Assembly: GCF_964340395.1 (NCBI RefSeq)
Contig: NC_135550.1
Coordinates: forward strand, 8,379,864-8,443,863
DNA length: 64,000 nt
Source: Glandiceps talaboti
Lineage: Eukaryota; Hemichordata; Enteropneusta; Spengelidae
Direction: 5' to 3'
In this document: in pieces, positions 31,401 through 45,090 of the stretch
Layout of the letters: each line of letters begins with the position of its first letter
How positions within the stretch are numbered: position 1 is the first letter of the stretch
Notes under the pieces: generated by a model
Database searches by the model: none
Seen by the model: the letters and a program-made list of their open reading frames with translations, nothing else
What the model was told of the DNA's origin: nothing
Made by a program: the position numbers and the translations under genes

Positions 31401-33958
31401 TAGTCTGGATGTCAACGTAGTTTCTAACTAGAGGTGTAAATGGTAACGATACTGTCTAGGAACTAGACTACTATCTGTGAGAAGGAAAAACGTCTCTTTT
31501 ACTTTTAAATTTAAAATCAACAAAGACATGTAGGGAATAGATTTGTCTGTGGAACACAGCCATCGGAATTATTAATATGAATAAACATGAAATAACTGTT
31601 GGAAACCAAAACTTTATGAATGTATTTTGGACTATTCTATTTTTCCCGGCAAATAATTCATTTCTGTAAAGTTTTATTTTGTTTTTGAAAGAAACCACAT
31701 GAAATGTGAAACAGAATATCGCTCTGAAAAAGAGTGAAACCTGTTGTAATGTCGTTAGAACATAACCCTACACTATTTTTTTTACGCTTTTCCTGTACTC
31801 TTTGTCTTTCTGTGTATCAATGAAACACAATATGTTCAATGATGTCGTAAAATCGAATCGTATCCCCCAGCATCAAAGAGCAGAATTTATGGCAGGGGGA
31901 CCCGAGGAGAAGTTTGAAAATGGGGGAGGGGACGGAAAACTAGGATGTGACGGAGGGGGGGGGGGGTCGCTTCAAATACTGATGGTCTAAAAGGACCGAG
32001 GTCTTGAATGTTTGTGACTCTTTGAACGAAATTGCGTTTACCTTGTACTTTGCAAAATTTCCTGTGGCTTTCGGCGGAGGAGAGGGGTGCTACGAAAATT
32101 CTTGGGTTTAATTTCTGGGGTGCCATGAAATTGTTCGGGAGCGCGAATGGAGGGGGTGGGGTGGGTAGTGAGCTGCGAATGTTTTGGCCAGAATATTTTC
32201 TCCTCAGACATCCCGCTTCTTGTAAATTATGCGAGTCGTACCCTAATGTATAATATATTGATTTCAATGTAAGAACGAACGGTAAAACCAACAACTCACA
32301 AAATGGAATGTTATACAAAGAAACATAAATCACACTGTTGTAGACACTACAGAGCTAATATTTTACAATCCACTATCCTATCAGTCGTTGACTACGTTTG
32401 TATGATAAGCTAATATAGTCTGATACTGGTTCTGTCATCAACGTTGAAAACAAAAACAAACGAACAAACACGCGTGTATACATGTCACGTGACGTGTGTA
32501 TATAGCGGTGGCAGAATTATGTATATACAGACAAAACTATGAATATTCACTGACTTACGTATTGCACTTGAACTGGAAATACTTTTGCCTAATACACATA
32601 TTACTTACAAAACTTTAAAATTTACATATCATAAGGTAGTGCTTGATACGCCCCATATAATATCTCACCTTCTTTGTACAAACATAACATTTCTCGACAG
32701 ATCTTTCAATATTCAGCCACTACATTATGAAATTCGTCGTCTAATTATTATGTAAAGCAGTCTTCATCATTCACTATTTAGTGGGCAAATTACAGTAATT
32801 TATCATAGATACTTCTTAGAGAGTGTTCGGTATTTAATGTACCATGTTTCTTTTCGTCAATATTTTGATATTGTTTGATATGTTCTTGTATGTTTATGCG
32901 TTTTTGTCGTTTTGGATATACTTTTTATTTATTTCACAAGTAGGGCTAGATGTCTTCTGGGAAGAGTGGCCATTCAGGTTGAAAAGGGTACTCTCGTTTA
33001 GATTGACAAAGAAACAAAAAGTTAGTGTTAGTCAAAAATGTGTCTCAAAATGAAGAATACGTTTTCGCTGGTCTTTCACGTGCGGTCTCGTCCAAGCCTT
33101 AGACAAGTCACGTATGAACTTGAACTCAAAGGTTGATAGTACAGAGAGATGTCCATCGATGATCTCGATACACGAGAGATATGGCCTACCGCAGGTCAAT
33201 GCACTATCAGCCAGCGCATCTAGAGTGCGCCCTCGGATGTTTTTGTCTGTACAGTTTCACAACAACAATAGTTAATATTTCCTAAATTCCAGTGGTGTGT
33301 GGCAGCATAGACACGTCCGATATTGATTGCTGACCTTAGTTCGAGAAGTGTCATCAATCTTCGTTGTAAGGTTACTGTATTAGGGAGTCGACTCGGCTAT
33401 TTTCGTCCGGCAAGCTGGTATTTATAGCAGGCTCTAACCGAATTTAATATTGCCGGAGGGCGAAGAGATCAAGACACATACTGATATTCAGTCACGCCGA
33501 CAACATACCTCCCTAATAAGTGTTGATTAGAACTTCCGATATCCCATGCTGGAGTGTATCTCAGGAAAATTCTGGAAATTACAAAATGGGAAAATAAAAT
33601 AAAAAGTATGTTAGAACGGAAGAAGTGTGATTTGTAGTCAAATAGTGCTGAAGACACGGTTGATGTTGCGTGTACTGTCAAAGAGTACATATGTACATTC
33701 AAGAATTCAGTCAACGCTTCGCATTTGTTCCAGATTCTCTTGAATGAACGTGCAATATCCTTGGAAGTATGAGCTCTGCAAACGGGACACTTGATACGAG
33801 ATATGAGAACCTAATTTGACCCCACAGATCCAGCCAGACTTCGATGTCACTCAAGTATTGCCAAGCTCTTATATAATTTGATTAATACAAACAAACCGAA
33901 ATCAGTAAATAAACAAACCGTGCTCCGCCTCATCCGGTAACGTCATCATCTTAATTTC
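31401..33958. other. Intergenic stretch, no supported gene
   Basis: Poly-G tracts near 31955 and 32150, otherwise unremarkable. Weak minus-strand exon candidates near 33,490-33,560 and 33,720-33,810 are described among the rejected items. Confidence 0.4.
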
Positions 33959-34040
33959 GTTTCCTAGGTAACAGATGTGACGTCAAGATAGGGTCATTCA
34001 TAAAGTGTACAATCACATGGCTGTGTGAGTCTTGATTGGT
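33959..34040 (+). promoter_or_regulatory. X-box + CRE + CCAAT motif group
   Basis: GTTTCCTAGGTAAC (33959-33972) fits the RFX X-box. Five bases on, TGACGTCA (33978-33985) is a perfect CRE. An inverted CCAAT box, TTGATTGGTT, lies at 34032-34041. The order and first spacing resemble the X1-X2-Y promoter module. It lies about 0.65 kb before the ATG at 34674. Confidence 0.5.
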
Positions 34041-34673
34041 TTAAATTTATGTGGAGTGCCATGCTCATTTATCCAACATTTAGTGAAAGTTTACACCCAC
34101 AAACTGGTAGGGGGACCATCCCTTTTAGTTTTTGGTTAATTCATCAATATATCAAGAAAAATGGATGACTCAAAAGGCGTATGTTTCCCTCACAATCCAA
34201 GACAGATTCTTCATATAAATCTGTAGAATGATAAGAAAATCTTCGACCTCATTAGCATAACATTGGCTGGCTACCTCTCTACGTTGTTTTCTCGATATAT
34301 CCTTCCGCACCGATTGAGGGCCAGAACTCGGAAACGGAAATGGTAAAATTGGTAAAAATGGCAACGTCTTTGGCGAGGAAAAGTCACTTAATATAACCTA
34401 AAGCCACCATGAAACTAATGGGTTCAGCAAGGTTGCTGTTTGTGAGATATTTCTGAATTATTTGGAACTATACTATAGTTTGCGACGATAGAACTTTAGA
34501 TATGTCGTGGTGAGGCGCCATACCCATTTCCGACGATTCAGTGTTCCACTGAGGGAATTGACATTTTAAAACATTTTCTACCAGTTTTTACTCAATTCAC
34601 TGTACGGATTTTAATACATGACAACGACAGCCATGTGAAATCGAAAGGAGTGTCAGTTTAGACCGGGTTCAAG

Positions 34674-37600
34674 ATGGCGGACAAGCGTTTAGATGAGTAA
34701 GTACTGTTTTTGGAGGGGGGTCAGTTTTCGAAAGGGGACAAGTTGACATGTTCCGTGGGTTGGGATGAAGTTTTCACCTCCCGATCCAACTGCTGTCAAC
34801 GTGAAAACACGAGTACGTTTTTACGGGAGTGTTACCGTAGCCCACTATCATAGCCCTGGCGAGAAGGACTGGTATACTTTCCCAACTGTTGTTGTTTCTG
34901 GCTTGTAATTTTATACAGTTTGACCGTGTTGATGGCACGATAGCTCGCTGCCATTCGTTCTGTGACTATCATGTGTTTAGTTAAGTGCAGTGTTTTCATT
35001 CATAAAAATTTGCGCCATTTCTCTGCACGCAACAGCATTGAACGTGGCTTGATCGACGCACAGGTACTGTTTGGATCTTGGTAGATCGTTGTCCTTGCCC
35101 ATTTTATTTTTGCTTTAAAAGAGCGCAACATATTTAAGAATATAACGTTACACATTTTATTGACAGTCGAAATGCACATGACGGAACACACATGGGCTGA
35201 TGAAGGTACAGTGCAGTGTGATGATGAAACTCGCCTGCATGTGTAACGTTATTCGTAAACGTAACTGCCCATTGAATTCTCATACTGTAGTCATATACGT
35301 TAAGACAAGTTGGCGCAGTCGTAAAGCAGTATAAATTTAAAGATGATGGGGAAAAAGTAAGCATCGTGTGAACCGATTTAAAAGCTGGTGTAGTAATATT
35401 TGACATCATTTGAAAATGACATACGTTTATAGCGATGGTGCAAATAAAGTGACAGTATGTTTGACAGCCTGTGTTTCATTATCAGCTTACGAATTTTACA
35501 GCAGATTATTACGGTAATTGAAACAGAAGTTAGCTTCCATGTATAGTTAGGTCGTAGTTGCCTCCTTCTAAACCCTATAACCCTTATTGACAATATCAGT
35601 ATCTATAACCAGTGTAGTGTTTCACCACCATAGTTTGACCAAGTCATGTCAACGTTCCCATTTAGGTCAACAAATACTAACGACTCGCCATTCTCTAGCT
35701 CTGGTGATGTCAGTGTTTTAAGTCATTATAAATCTTTTCATTCATGTTTTCAATTCTGAAAAGAATATTTCGAAATTTGAGACGCAAACAGCCTATCAAA
35801 ATTGTACATTTCATCATAGACAGTGGAGGGGAGAACATATATGCACTTGTATGTAACCAAATATGGTAGGATTTATCAGGTGTAAATGATTGGGGTAGGC
35901 TCACTGGGGTGACAAGTTCATAAATGTATGATGCCTGAACTACAGAATGAGAATAACAAACAGCATGAACTTGACACATTTTTTATACATGTGTATATAA
36001 AATAACAGATAAAATGTAGCAAGTTTACCTCTTGGAGTAGTTCTTCAAACAGGATCCGTTTTGACAGGTGTGTGATCACTGTGTTGAAAGGGCGATGACC
36101 TCATGGCTTCCTATAGTTTGTATACTACATGTATTACTTGGTTTAGTTTTGTGTGATTGCTGGATGCCAGGGTCTTTTACTCTACAGTAGTCTTGGTTAT
36201 TTACATTTCTGACAGCCATATCAACTTGAGATAGACTTGTCCTAAACAAATATAGCTACAATATTGGCATTAGTGCAAGTTGCATCACAAATCAAATATG
36301 AATATTATTGGTTAGTGATATTAGGAGGAGTGTGATGCTGGTGATGGGGTAGATGAAACTAACAAACTTTTTTACAGTCAGGTAGTCAGTGTCTGACTGT
36401 GTTTTTTCTTATGTTTTTAAAACTGTTTAAAGTGTATCATGCCATTGAAAACTAGGTTAAATCAGTGCAAATAAAAGAGATTGTGTCAGATCACCTTATA
36501 TAAGATAGTGTGGTTAGTTGGACTTATATTATTATGTAGTATATGTATGTAAGGAAGGAACAATCTATTGCACTCCCATGTGTACATGAACTTGAAGAGG
36601 TGCAAGGTAGAGAGATTTTTTGATGTCACATTTCACCATGTCTGTACTACAGTTGCGTGAATTATTCCCAAGGTTTGAGAAATCTGAACCGCTTTTTTGG
36701 ACCTATTTTTAGTCTGTCTGGTGAAGGATTGACAATGATGTGTAGAATCAGTGTGCCCCTCTAATGATAGCCAAATTTTGTTGTTCTGGGTCAAAATGAT
36801 AAAAACTGGCTTTTCTTGCGAGTCACCACATTGTAGGAGATAGAGGAACATGAAATTTTGGTACATCACTAGAAATTGTGTGTCAGTGGCACGTCAAATT
36901 GGCTTAGAGGGCATGCTGTGTAGAGTATTGGGAGAAAACTGGTTAAATTTTCTGTGGTTTTACTACTACCGACCTGACCGTTAGTTGTGCTACCCTGTAT
37001 GTGATTACAATATAAACTTGTCTCATTAACATTTGAACCTGTGATTGACTTGTTCTCATGAAATGATTTGGTTGTAGCCAATTTTGGAAAAACAGTCAGA
37101 ACAGCAAAGGACAGAGCATCTGAATGGGATGACTGGAACTCATTCAAGTTCAGAGTTTGTAGTCTAGTTCCTAATACGGTATTGTTACAATCCAGACTCT
37201 TAAGAGTTTAAGGTCATGAGGTCAAATTAGAGATCACGAAAATGTTGCTGGTTGGAAAGTTAATGATGAAAATATCCGGTGGCCCGTCAAAAGATGAATT
37301 GAAATTACCTGTATCTTGAATGAGGTCAAGGACCTTTGTGAACTTTTAGGCATGCATGACAGACTAGGAAGAGCTAATTGATAAAGTTAGTATGAAAAGG
37401 AAAGTATAGTTTTGAAGAACTTAAATCTTAGGTTGTACAAATACATATATACACATGTCAGCCATCAAGCATGCCATTTCGTCAAAGGTTTTTAACCCCT
37501 TGAATATTTTTTGTGTGATCATCCAGTACACTCGTTGAGTGTTGTTCAGGATGAGATGGTACTAAAAATAGTGATTTTTTGTTTGAATATCTTTTGTTTT

Positions 37601-38745
37601 ATGCACCTAGAGTACAATTTGTGCACATTTGTAGTAAGTGGAAGTATCACAAGTAAGACAGTGTGAACTGATCCCGAATGTTGAATATTCTTCATTTACC
37701 TCTACCCAGGAAAAGTTATAAAGTCACTGATTCTTACCAACACCTGCTCGTTTGTAGGAGTTTGTTATTTTTTAGCAAAGACATGTTTGTAGAATGTTAT
37801 CATTGTCCACTGGACCGTGTGGTAAAGCCATTGATCAAACTTATGACTTGCTAAAAAAAAATTCTACAGCAATGTCAAAGTAAACTACTTTTCAGCTTTG
37901 TGTATTTATGGATTAACTCAATAGTGCACTGTCCTCCATGGCCAAGGTCAGTTACTGAGTAATAACTGTGGGAGTTAACCCCCACAATCTGTTGTTGATA
38001 CATGGCATGCATATGTATCTGTGATAAGTGAGAGTCATAGAGGGTTTGTTTGTTTGTTTGCTACATGTTTACACAATGAATCTAGGTCATACCAAAAGTA
38101 ACCAGACATAATCATTGTGTTAAACAATAAGTTTGATGAGGTAGAGGATTGGATTACATATGTAACATTTGGGTAAATAGAACAGTGTTGATAAGCCAAC
38201 AATTCAAAATATACTAAATGCCCAAGTCAGTGATTTGGTCAAGGTTTTTTTTTAGAACCATGGTAACGGTTTAGAAGGATGGAGAAAGTCTACAAATTTG
38301 CCATTTACAGAGTCAGTGATTTGGTCAAGGTTGTAGAACTGTGGTACAGGTAGCAGTAAGGGATAGAAGAATGGAGAAAATGTACAACATTTACCAATTG
38401 CTGAGTCATTGATTTGGTCAAGATTTTGTAACCATGGTTTCAATGAGGGGTGGAGGAAGTCTAAAAATTTCCAAGTTACTAAGTCAGTGATTTGGTCAAA
38501 ATTTTGTAACCATGGCTACAATAAGGTATGGAGAAAATCTACAAATTTGCCAATTGCTGAGTCAGTGATTTGTTTAAGATTTTGTAATCATAGCTTCAGT
38601 GAGGATTTTTGCCAATTGCTGAGTCAGTGATTTGGTAAAGGTTTTAGACATAGAACCATTGTTCTACAAAAGAATGAAGGGATGAAGAGAATCACAAGGT
38701 TTTAGAAGAAGGGTACTAGTGGGATGAAGAAAACTACTTTCATTT

Positions 38746-38819
<74 letters not shown>

Positions 38820-40896
38820 TTATTTGAATCATGTGAAGGTACATTTACATGGTTGAAAATTGATCAATCTTCTGTATATAGTTAGATGTTCATAGCATAC
38901 ATTTACATGTAGTTTTAGATGAGTTGCTGCTTGCATCATAATGAGGGTTAACAGTTATTCAGGGAAGAAAACTGGTATGTCCAACACTGAAATAAATAAA
39001 TACAATTATAGATAGTGGAAATCAAGAAAGTAAGAAATGAAGTATTCACTCAGGAGAAGATATGTGTTCTGATACAAACTCAATGTACATGATGTGTAAT
39101 TTAATACTGGGGAAACTCTTCAGTGTTGATACAATTGTTACATAATGTGTACTTTGTTTAGACCAGATTCATGATGGTGGTGTAAAGACATACATACATG
39201 TAAATGTTTTGATAAACACACTTTGCCTGTTTGTGGTCAGAAATCAAAATGGTAACCTTAGGCCTAGAAACAAATTGGTACCAGTTACCCGTACCCGACC
39301 CCACCTAGTTTTCCTCACTGCCAACCCTGAAATATTTTTATGTATTTGAGAAAAAGATAATAAATCGCGAAAATTGTGAAGTCTCACAAGAAATAGTGGA
39401 CATCAACTTAAAAAGACAATATAGAACTTTCCTACCAATCTGTAATGGCTGTACATCTGTTTAGAAGGAACTAACAACACAGAGACCATTTGGAAAACAA
39501 CAGAAAACATAACTACCTGAACTATGTAGACACTAACAGATGAAAAAAATACCCCCCCCCCCCACCTATTCTAAAAACCAAGTGTAATTGGAACCACACA
39601 ATTAGGCCTTATGAGTAATATTTTAGTTGTACTGTGGTGTACTGTACATGGTTGTATTGTAGTGTACTGTACAGTGCTGGTTAATAATTTGATTTTGAAG
39701 TGAATGTGACATCTTTCCCTCTGTATGTGCATGTATACAGTACTGTACATGGTGTTGTTGGTGGCTGAGTTGTTAGCTCATATGCCTCTTACTGCTTCAG
39801 TCTTCTAACCTGCCAATCGTTAACTGGGTTTGATCAAAATTATCTAGATCAGTAACGAGTATAAAGTGGGTCTCAGATTCAGAATCAGATTCACATTGAA
39901 AGACAATATGAGGCCAGTCTCATATTGAGTGTCAGGTTCAGTCTTATATTTGAAAAATCATGTACCATAGTGACTACAGGAAATGTCCCACTTCTCACCC
40001 ATCGTAAAATATTACTTTTGCAGATTTTTAAATAAGACTAAAATCTTTTTGAACAGCCACAATGCAGATCCCATCATTGGAGGAGTGCACCTATGAACAA
40101 ACACATCATTAGCTGAACTTTGTGACTTTTCACTAATGTCTTGGCGACAAAGTTTATCTCTGATTTTCAGGTAATTTTCCCATGCAAGCTGAGACATCCT
40201 CCCCCTCCCATTAAGTGAGTGTGAAGGGGAACATTTCCTGTAGCCTGGACATTATTATTTCTTATTTGACTGCATTTTTCTGATTTGTCGAATATGCGAC
40301 TGAACCTGAGACTCTATATGAGACTGGCCTCACATTGTCCGCCAATGAAAATCTGATCTGATTCTGAATCTGAGATCAACTTTATACTCCTACATGTAGA
40401 TCAGAATGTAAGAAGGATGATGCTTGAAGTTTGACCCTACAGAACAACACAGATTTTCCTTGGGTAGTTCGGTTTCTTCCTGCTTTAACACAATGCTCAA
40501 TTGGCGACCATATTTCACTTTTCAAATTTATTTGGATTGATAAAAAGCATATATCATTATTATTGTTATTATATAATATTATTTAATTGTTATTGGTCAG
40601 TATGGTGGCCACATCAATTGTGAAGCATTGATAATATAAAGAAAACTCCAAGGTCACTTTTGTAACTGGAACAGTAGCAACGTTATATGTATGAACATTC
40701 ATTCATTAAGTGTGGTGACTTCAAAAACCATCTGTGGTAGATTTCAAGAAATCACCGTCAGTTATGATTATTTCATGTGCTGGTGAGGAAGATGGTATCG
40801 CTTAGTCTCCCACAGGAATGGAGACTTGGTTAGACCCAGTAGCCGCAGTGTCAGCCTTGGTCTGACTAACCAGACTGCAGTCGATTTGACAGTACT
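34674..40896 (+). CDS. Probable new gene, first two coding exons, product unknown
   Basis: Exon 1, 34674-34696, starts at ATG within CAAGATGGCGGAC and reads MADKRLD before a GTAAGT donor in phase 2. The candidate exon 2, 40816-40896, has acceptor TCTCCCACAG and donor GTAAGT. Taken in the required phase it stays open and continues E-NGDLVRPSSRSVSLGLTNQT-AVDLTV, ending in phase 2. I do not recognise the protein. The 3' remainder must lie past the window or in exons I could not see. The AAGATGGCGGC-like context is also a YY1 site, common at animal translation starts. Exon 1 is fairly sure; exon 2 is a guess supported only by phase and splice sites. Confidence 0.5.
36749..36918. mobile_element. 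hAT-like MITE, copy 1
   Basis: A 170-bp element with ends CAGTGTGCCCCTCTAA and TTAGAGGGCATGCTG. Flanks TGTAGAAT (36741-36748) and TGTAGAGT (36919-36926) form an 8-bp target duplication with one difference. About 75-80% like the copy at 59647. Confidence 0.85.
38226..38640. repeat. Minisatellite, about five units of 80-90 bp
   Basis: Units start GAGTCAGTGATTTGGTCAAG and carry GTAACCATGG and GGAGAAAGTCTACAAATTTG. Unit starts are near 38226, 38310, 38401, 38481, 38561 and a partial one at 38620. Confidence 0.85.
38748..38818. repeat. (TG)n microsatellite
   Basis: About 34 TG units. Confidence 0.95.
39845..40405. mobile_element. Inverted-repeat element with arms of about 115 bp
   Basis: GAGTATAAAGTGGGTCTCAG through GAGGCCAGTCTCATAT (39857-39960) is mirrored at 40282-40395. 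The interior has no coding frame. AGATCAG lies at both outer edges (39847 and 40398), in the same orientation. Confidence 0.7.
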
Positions 40897-41861
40897 GTAA
40901 GTAGTGGTACGGTATCATCCAAGAACACGGGGCATCAGTACTTCCAGGAGTATTGGTTGGTTCATTTGTATTTCCATATAGTATACAAGTCCACCTGAAA
41001 AAATGGACATATCTTTATAGCTGTGGTTGTGCCATGATTGAAATATGTGGACTTCTGCCACAAGATGTGACGGGTCAAATGGCTGGTCAATAAAGTTGAG
41101 TGTAAAGTGAACTTTTATATATCAAGCACTTGCCATATTTCCTCAATCAAATGTCATTGGTGTGTCTGCATTCTGCATATGTACATACTCAGTATACCAT
41201 TGTCTGACTTGATTTGTGCCAGCCCCTAAAGTACATGACCTGATTTTCTCACTTTACACATTTGCATTTATACTAGGGATGAATCTCTTCAAGATGTTAC
41301 ACTGGCGAGATGTGAGTTTTAAATTTGATTTGATGGTAAAGATGGGATGGACCGTTGGTCGTATAGACATTTAGAATGAAAGTAAATGTGTTCCTTTGGT
41401 GAAGCTCCTCCTCTGCTCACGCTGTGCTACTAACTTACACATACTGCCATGTAAGAAACTTTGTGTGATTTATTGGTGGCCCTATGATCCCCTTTTTCAT
41501 CGGACATTCCGATGAAGACATGAATGACTTCTTTTTTAAATATTGCACAATTTTATTTCTCAGAAAGGCAGACTGTGTGTATGCCACTTGTTGACCTTGT
41601 CCAAGGTCGTAACAGTTAACAATGCATTCACAAGAATAATAGTTTTTGGTTTTAAGTTCCTGTGAAGTAACAGGAAGCAATAAAGGAGAGCTTTGACAAT
41701 AGAAGGATACTAAATTATGTGTAGGCTTGGTTGCTAGCCAAGGACAAGTGGTTAGCTTGAAGTACTGTGCTGATATGGTATACTGGTGTAGGGGTCAATT
41801 GTCTGTTTAGCTGTTGGTCAGTCCATGTACATGTATGTACGTAGGCTACCATTTTTGTAAG

Positions 41862-41993
41862 CAAGCGCTTGACCAATGTCTATCAGTGGTGTAGTGACAT
41901 TGTTAAGGTACCTGACCAATGTCTATCAGTGGTGTAGTGACATTGTTAGGGCGCTTGACCAATGTCTATCAATGGTGTAGTGACATTGTTAGG
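41862..41993. repeat. Three tandem units of about 44 bp
   Basis: Each has TTGACCAATGTCTATCAGTG and TGTAGTGACATTGTTA. Units differ by only a few bases. Confidence 0.9.
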
Positions 41994-43439
41994 AGTTGGG
42001 TGGGCCCTTCGACATCTTGCTGTTTCAAGGGAAAGATGATCTGATCAGTTATATATAGATTGGATCCAGAAACACAATGCCAGTGCATGGTTAAAGTATA
42101 GTCACAGAAATTTTCAGTAAAAATTGTCAATGAAATGTAGTATTGATGGTGTGTGTATGAATATACATGTACAATGTATATTGTACATGTAGTCTTGGCA
42201 AGGCAAGCCATGTTATGTAAACTTCACTCTCAAATGCATGATTACCAAGATAAGTATTTCTTGTGTTCTCCATTTTGACAGATAGTTTTTAGTCTCTCCC
42301 ATCCCCACGAGCAAAGCCGAGACAGAACTACTATCAGTGTTCTCCACGGCCCCCTTTAACCTTACTTAGGTCAAGTCGCCTTTAACTTTACTTAGGTCAA
42401 GTCGGTGATCAGCGTAGCCAATTTCAATTTTAAGTGACTTCCACGAGGTACCATTTACCTTGCCAAAAGTATGCAAATGTCAGGGCAATCAATTTTTGGC
42501 AATCAATCAATGTTTTCCTACAACCATGTAGCGTATTGTATCAAGGACTGAACACTTTCTATCACCTTGGCTCCACACACCTGGCCGTGTTCAAACACAT
42601 TTGACCGGTTTCGATCTTGAGGGTAACCTCGAGGAAGTATATTTTAATGACACAGCTTTTAGGGCACAAAAAAGTTATTTGCCAGCAACCTGGCTGTGAT
42701 TATCAGTAGCGAAGACTATTTGAACACCTGGGCTCACGTGTTAGACAACATGCATACAGCCATCACGCGAGATCAAACAATCACTGCCCTTGCACTATAT
42801 ATGTGTACGTTACTTTTACATGCTTAGCTTCCAAGACGGCTAGCCACTTTCATTTTCCCTCTCAAGCCTCCAAGACCTTCTCGATTAGTTGCAACAAAGA
42901 CGACCAAGTCAGAAGGTGAGGAGCTGTCATCCCCACTAGTGTGGGAAAGCCATGCGAATGGACGTCTCGAGGGTCAATGCACTTTGGCATATGTTGTGGT
43001 CGAGGTCGTTACATTTTGTGAAGTGTGCGCTACACTTTGTGAAGTCGGAAGGAATCGGCATCGAAATTTCCACAAATGAACGGGTCTAATCGATCAAAAA
43101 TGGGAGTGGAAACTTTGCCAACTTCCCAAGATGATAGAAAACAGTTGTAACTGGAATGACTTCACATATCAAATTGTTGGGAAGCGTTTGCCCATACAAA
43201 GGTATGGAGGGGGACAAGTCAGTCACAACCATTGGTCATGACCACTATTGCGATAAACGGTCAATACAATGAAAGTTGTTTCTACATGAAAACGTTCCCC
43301 CTTCCTCATGGGAATTTTCCCCACAAGTGACTATTTTTCCAGTGTCGAGGACGGAGTGGGGGACACTGCGAGAATGAAATTAACATAGGTAAAAAAGGTT
43401 TAACTCTGGCCGGAGGCGATTTCCCAATCGGCCATCCCT

Positions 43440-44330
43440 TGAAATCGACAATTATGCAAATCTGTGGAGGACACTGTTGGGTCACATCCGTGCATCTGTC
43501 GGCCCGTCCTTCTACCTGTTATCACTTGTATCTCAGACATGCATGGGCTTATTTCAGTCAAACTTGGCACAAATGTCAGATGCTATATTCAACATATGCA
43601 CATCATTTTGTTCAGATTTTTCCCATTAACTATGGAAGTGTAGTTCATTTGTGTGTTTACACTCATAGTATCTATGATGAGCTTTCTAATGAGACTGACA
43701 AATAAACCAACTGTGTTCAAAATGCATATGTACACATCTGACATGCATGGGCCAATTTCAAGCTAACCTGGCACAAATGTCAGATACACTAGTCCACATA
43801 TAGACATACATTACTAAATGTTTCACAGCATTCCGACAATGGCCAAATGGTGGCCATATTTGTTGTAAAAATTTACACTTTGCCCACACACTTTGAACTT
43901 GAAGTGTAATACATAGAGGCCTCCAGTGAGTGTCTACACCCATATTATCTATGATCAGCTTCCTATTGAGACTTTGACTTTTGATCTTGACCTCTATGTT
44001 CAAGGTCAAACGACCAGAAGTATTCAAAGTCTGTATGTACACATATGACATGCATGTGCTGAATTCAAGAGTAGTGTGTAATATGAGAGAGCAGCCACAC
44101 CTTTTCATTTACCCCATTGTCACCATTTTCCTTTCTACAAGACATAACAAAATAACTGTAACACTGAGTAATTAAGTCAATTGCCAACACATGGTAGGAT
44201 CTCATAAAAAAAACCCAGGCTGTGCACTAAAGTGCCATCTGTTTTGAACATTGTGATTTCAACCAAACCTGGCACAAATATCAGATACTGTAGTTCAACA
44301 TGTACAGCACTTTATTTTATGACCTTCACT
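43440..44330. repeat. Degenerate tandem repeat, units of about 250-300 bp
   Basis: Blocks like GACATGCATGGGC, TTTCAGTCAAACTTGGCACA and AATGTCAGATACT recur near 43537, 43740, 44046 and 44262 at moderate identity. Confidence 0.6.
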
Positions 44331-44834
44331 ATAGTTGCAATGAATGGGTGCCATGTTATATGTCATAAAATTCAGATTATGAATTAGTTAGTTGCAATGT
44401 TGGGGACTATACGGTTGTTTTCAGCGAAGACTTGGGTTTACTATAAAGACAGATTATTCCCAATATTTGTAAAGACATGTGCAAGTATACGGTAATACCC
44501 ATTATTGCCAAGACACGATTCAGAGATTGGTATTGGTAGTTTCTTTTGCAAAAGTAAACTAGCCAAGAACAAAACATTAACTTCTTTACCTCGTCCAGTA
44601 AATCTCTGATTTAGCGATATGATCAATACAGCATCCACATGTACATGAAACACAACTTATCTATTCCTATGTCCAGTCTAAGCTGTATATTTTAATTTAA
44701 TTTTGTCCCAATGTGAGACAAGAAGCTGCAAGTCAGTGAAACCTGATACAATAATTGGATTTCCAGCTGTATTTTTTGAATAAGTGTGAGTTCTTAGTTA
44801 ACTCTTAGATCAGAACAACCCAAGTCATAATTAG

Positions 44835-45090
44835 ATGTTATTCCCCAATATTTTTCTTAGGTCAAGCCAGGAAAATATGATTGACCAAAGGGGGCTTTGT
44901 CACTATGAGTCGCTAGACGAGTATTTTCTGGCTGAATAAAGAGGAGAATAACGTAATTACAGCAATGTTAGTAATATCAAAGAAAAATCAGGGAAAGAAA
45001 TGGCAATTTTGAACATTTTAACTCATATTTCAAACACAGCAAAACCAGTGACTTAGACACACATTGTCATGACATAGACACATGCTATTG
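44835..45090 (+). repeat. Dispersed repeat, copy 2 (partner 8278-8540)
   Basis: Starts ATGTTATTCCCCAATATTTT. GTCACTATGAGTCGCTAGACG and GTTAGTAATATCAAAGAAAA follow in the same order as copy 1. Confidence 0.65.

Larger units (their letters stand above)
34697..40815. other. Putative first intron of the new gene
   Basis: About 6.1 kb without a recognised exon. It contains a hAT-like MITE, a minisatellite, a TG run and a long inverted-repeat element, listed separately. Confidence 0.45.

Noticed and set aside
33480-33840. Minus-strand exon candidates: one reading IKCPVCRAHTSKDIARS (RING-like) and one reading RYTPAWDIGSSNQHLLG with good splice sites.
   Set aside because: The RING-like piece lacks a convincing donor, and an alternative acceptor falls inside it. 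The two do not join into a known domain.
39750-39840. Weak tRNA-like stretch with GGTGGCTGAGTTG and GGGTTTGATC.
   Set aside because: The A and B boxes are too degraded to call a tRNA or SINE.
42867-42915. Plus-strand exon-like segment PPRPSRLVATKTTKSE with strong splice signals.
   Set aside because: Its only open phase does not follow the end of the candidate exon at 40896, and no linking exon was seen.
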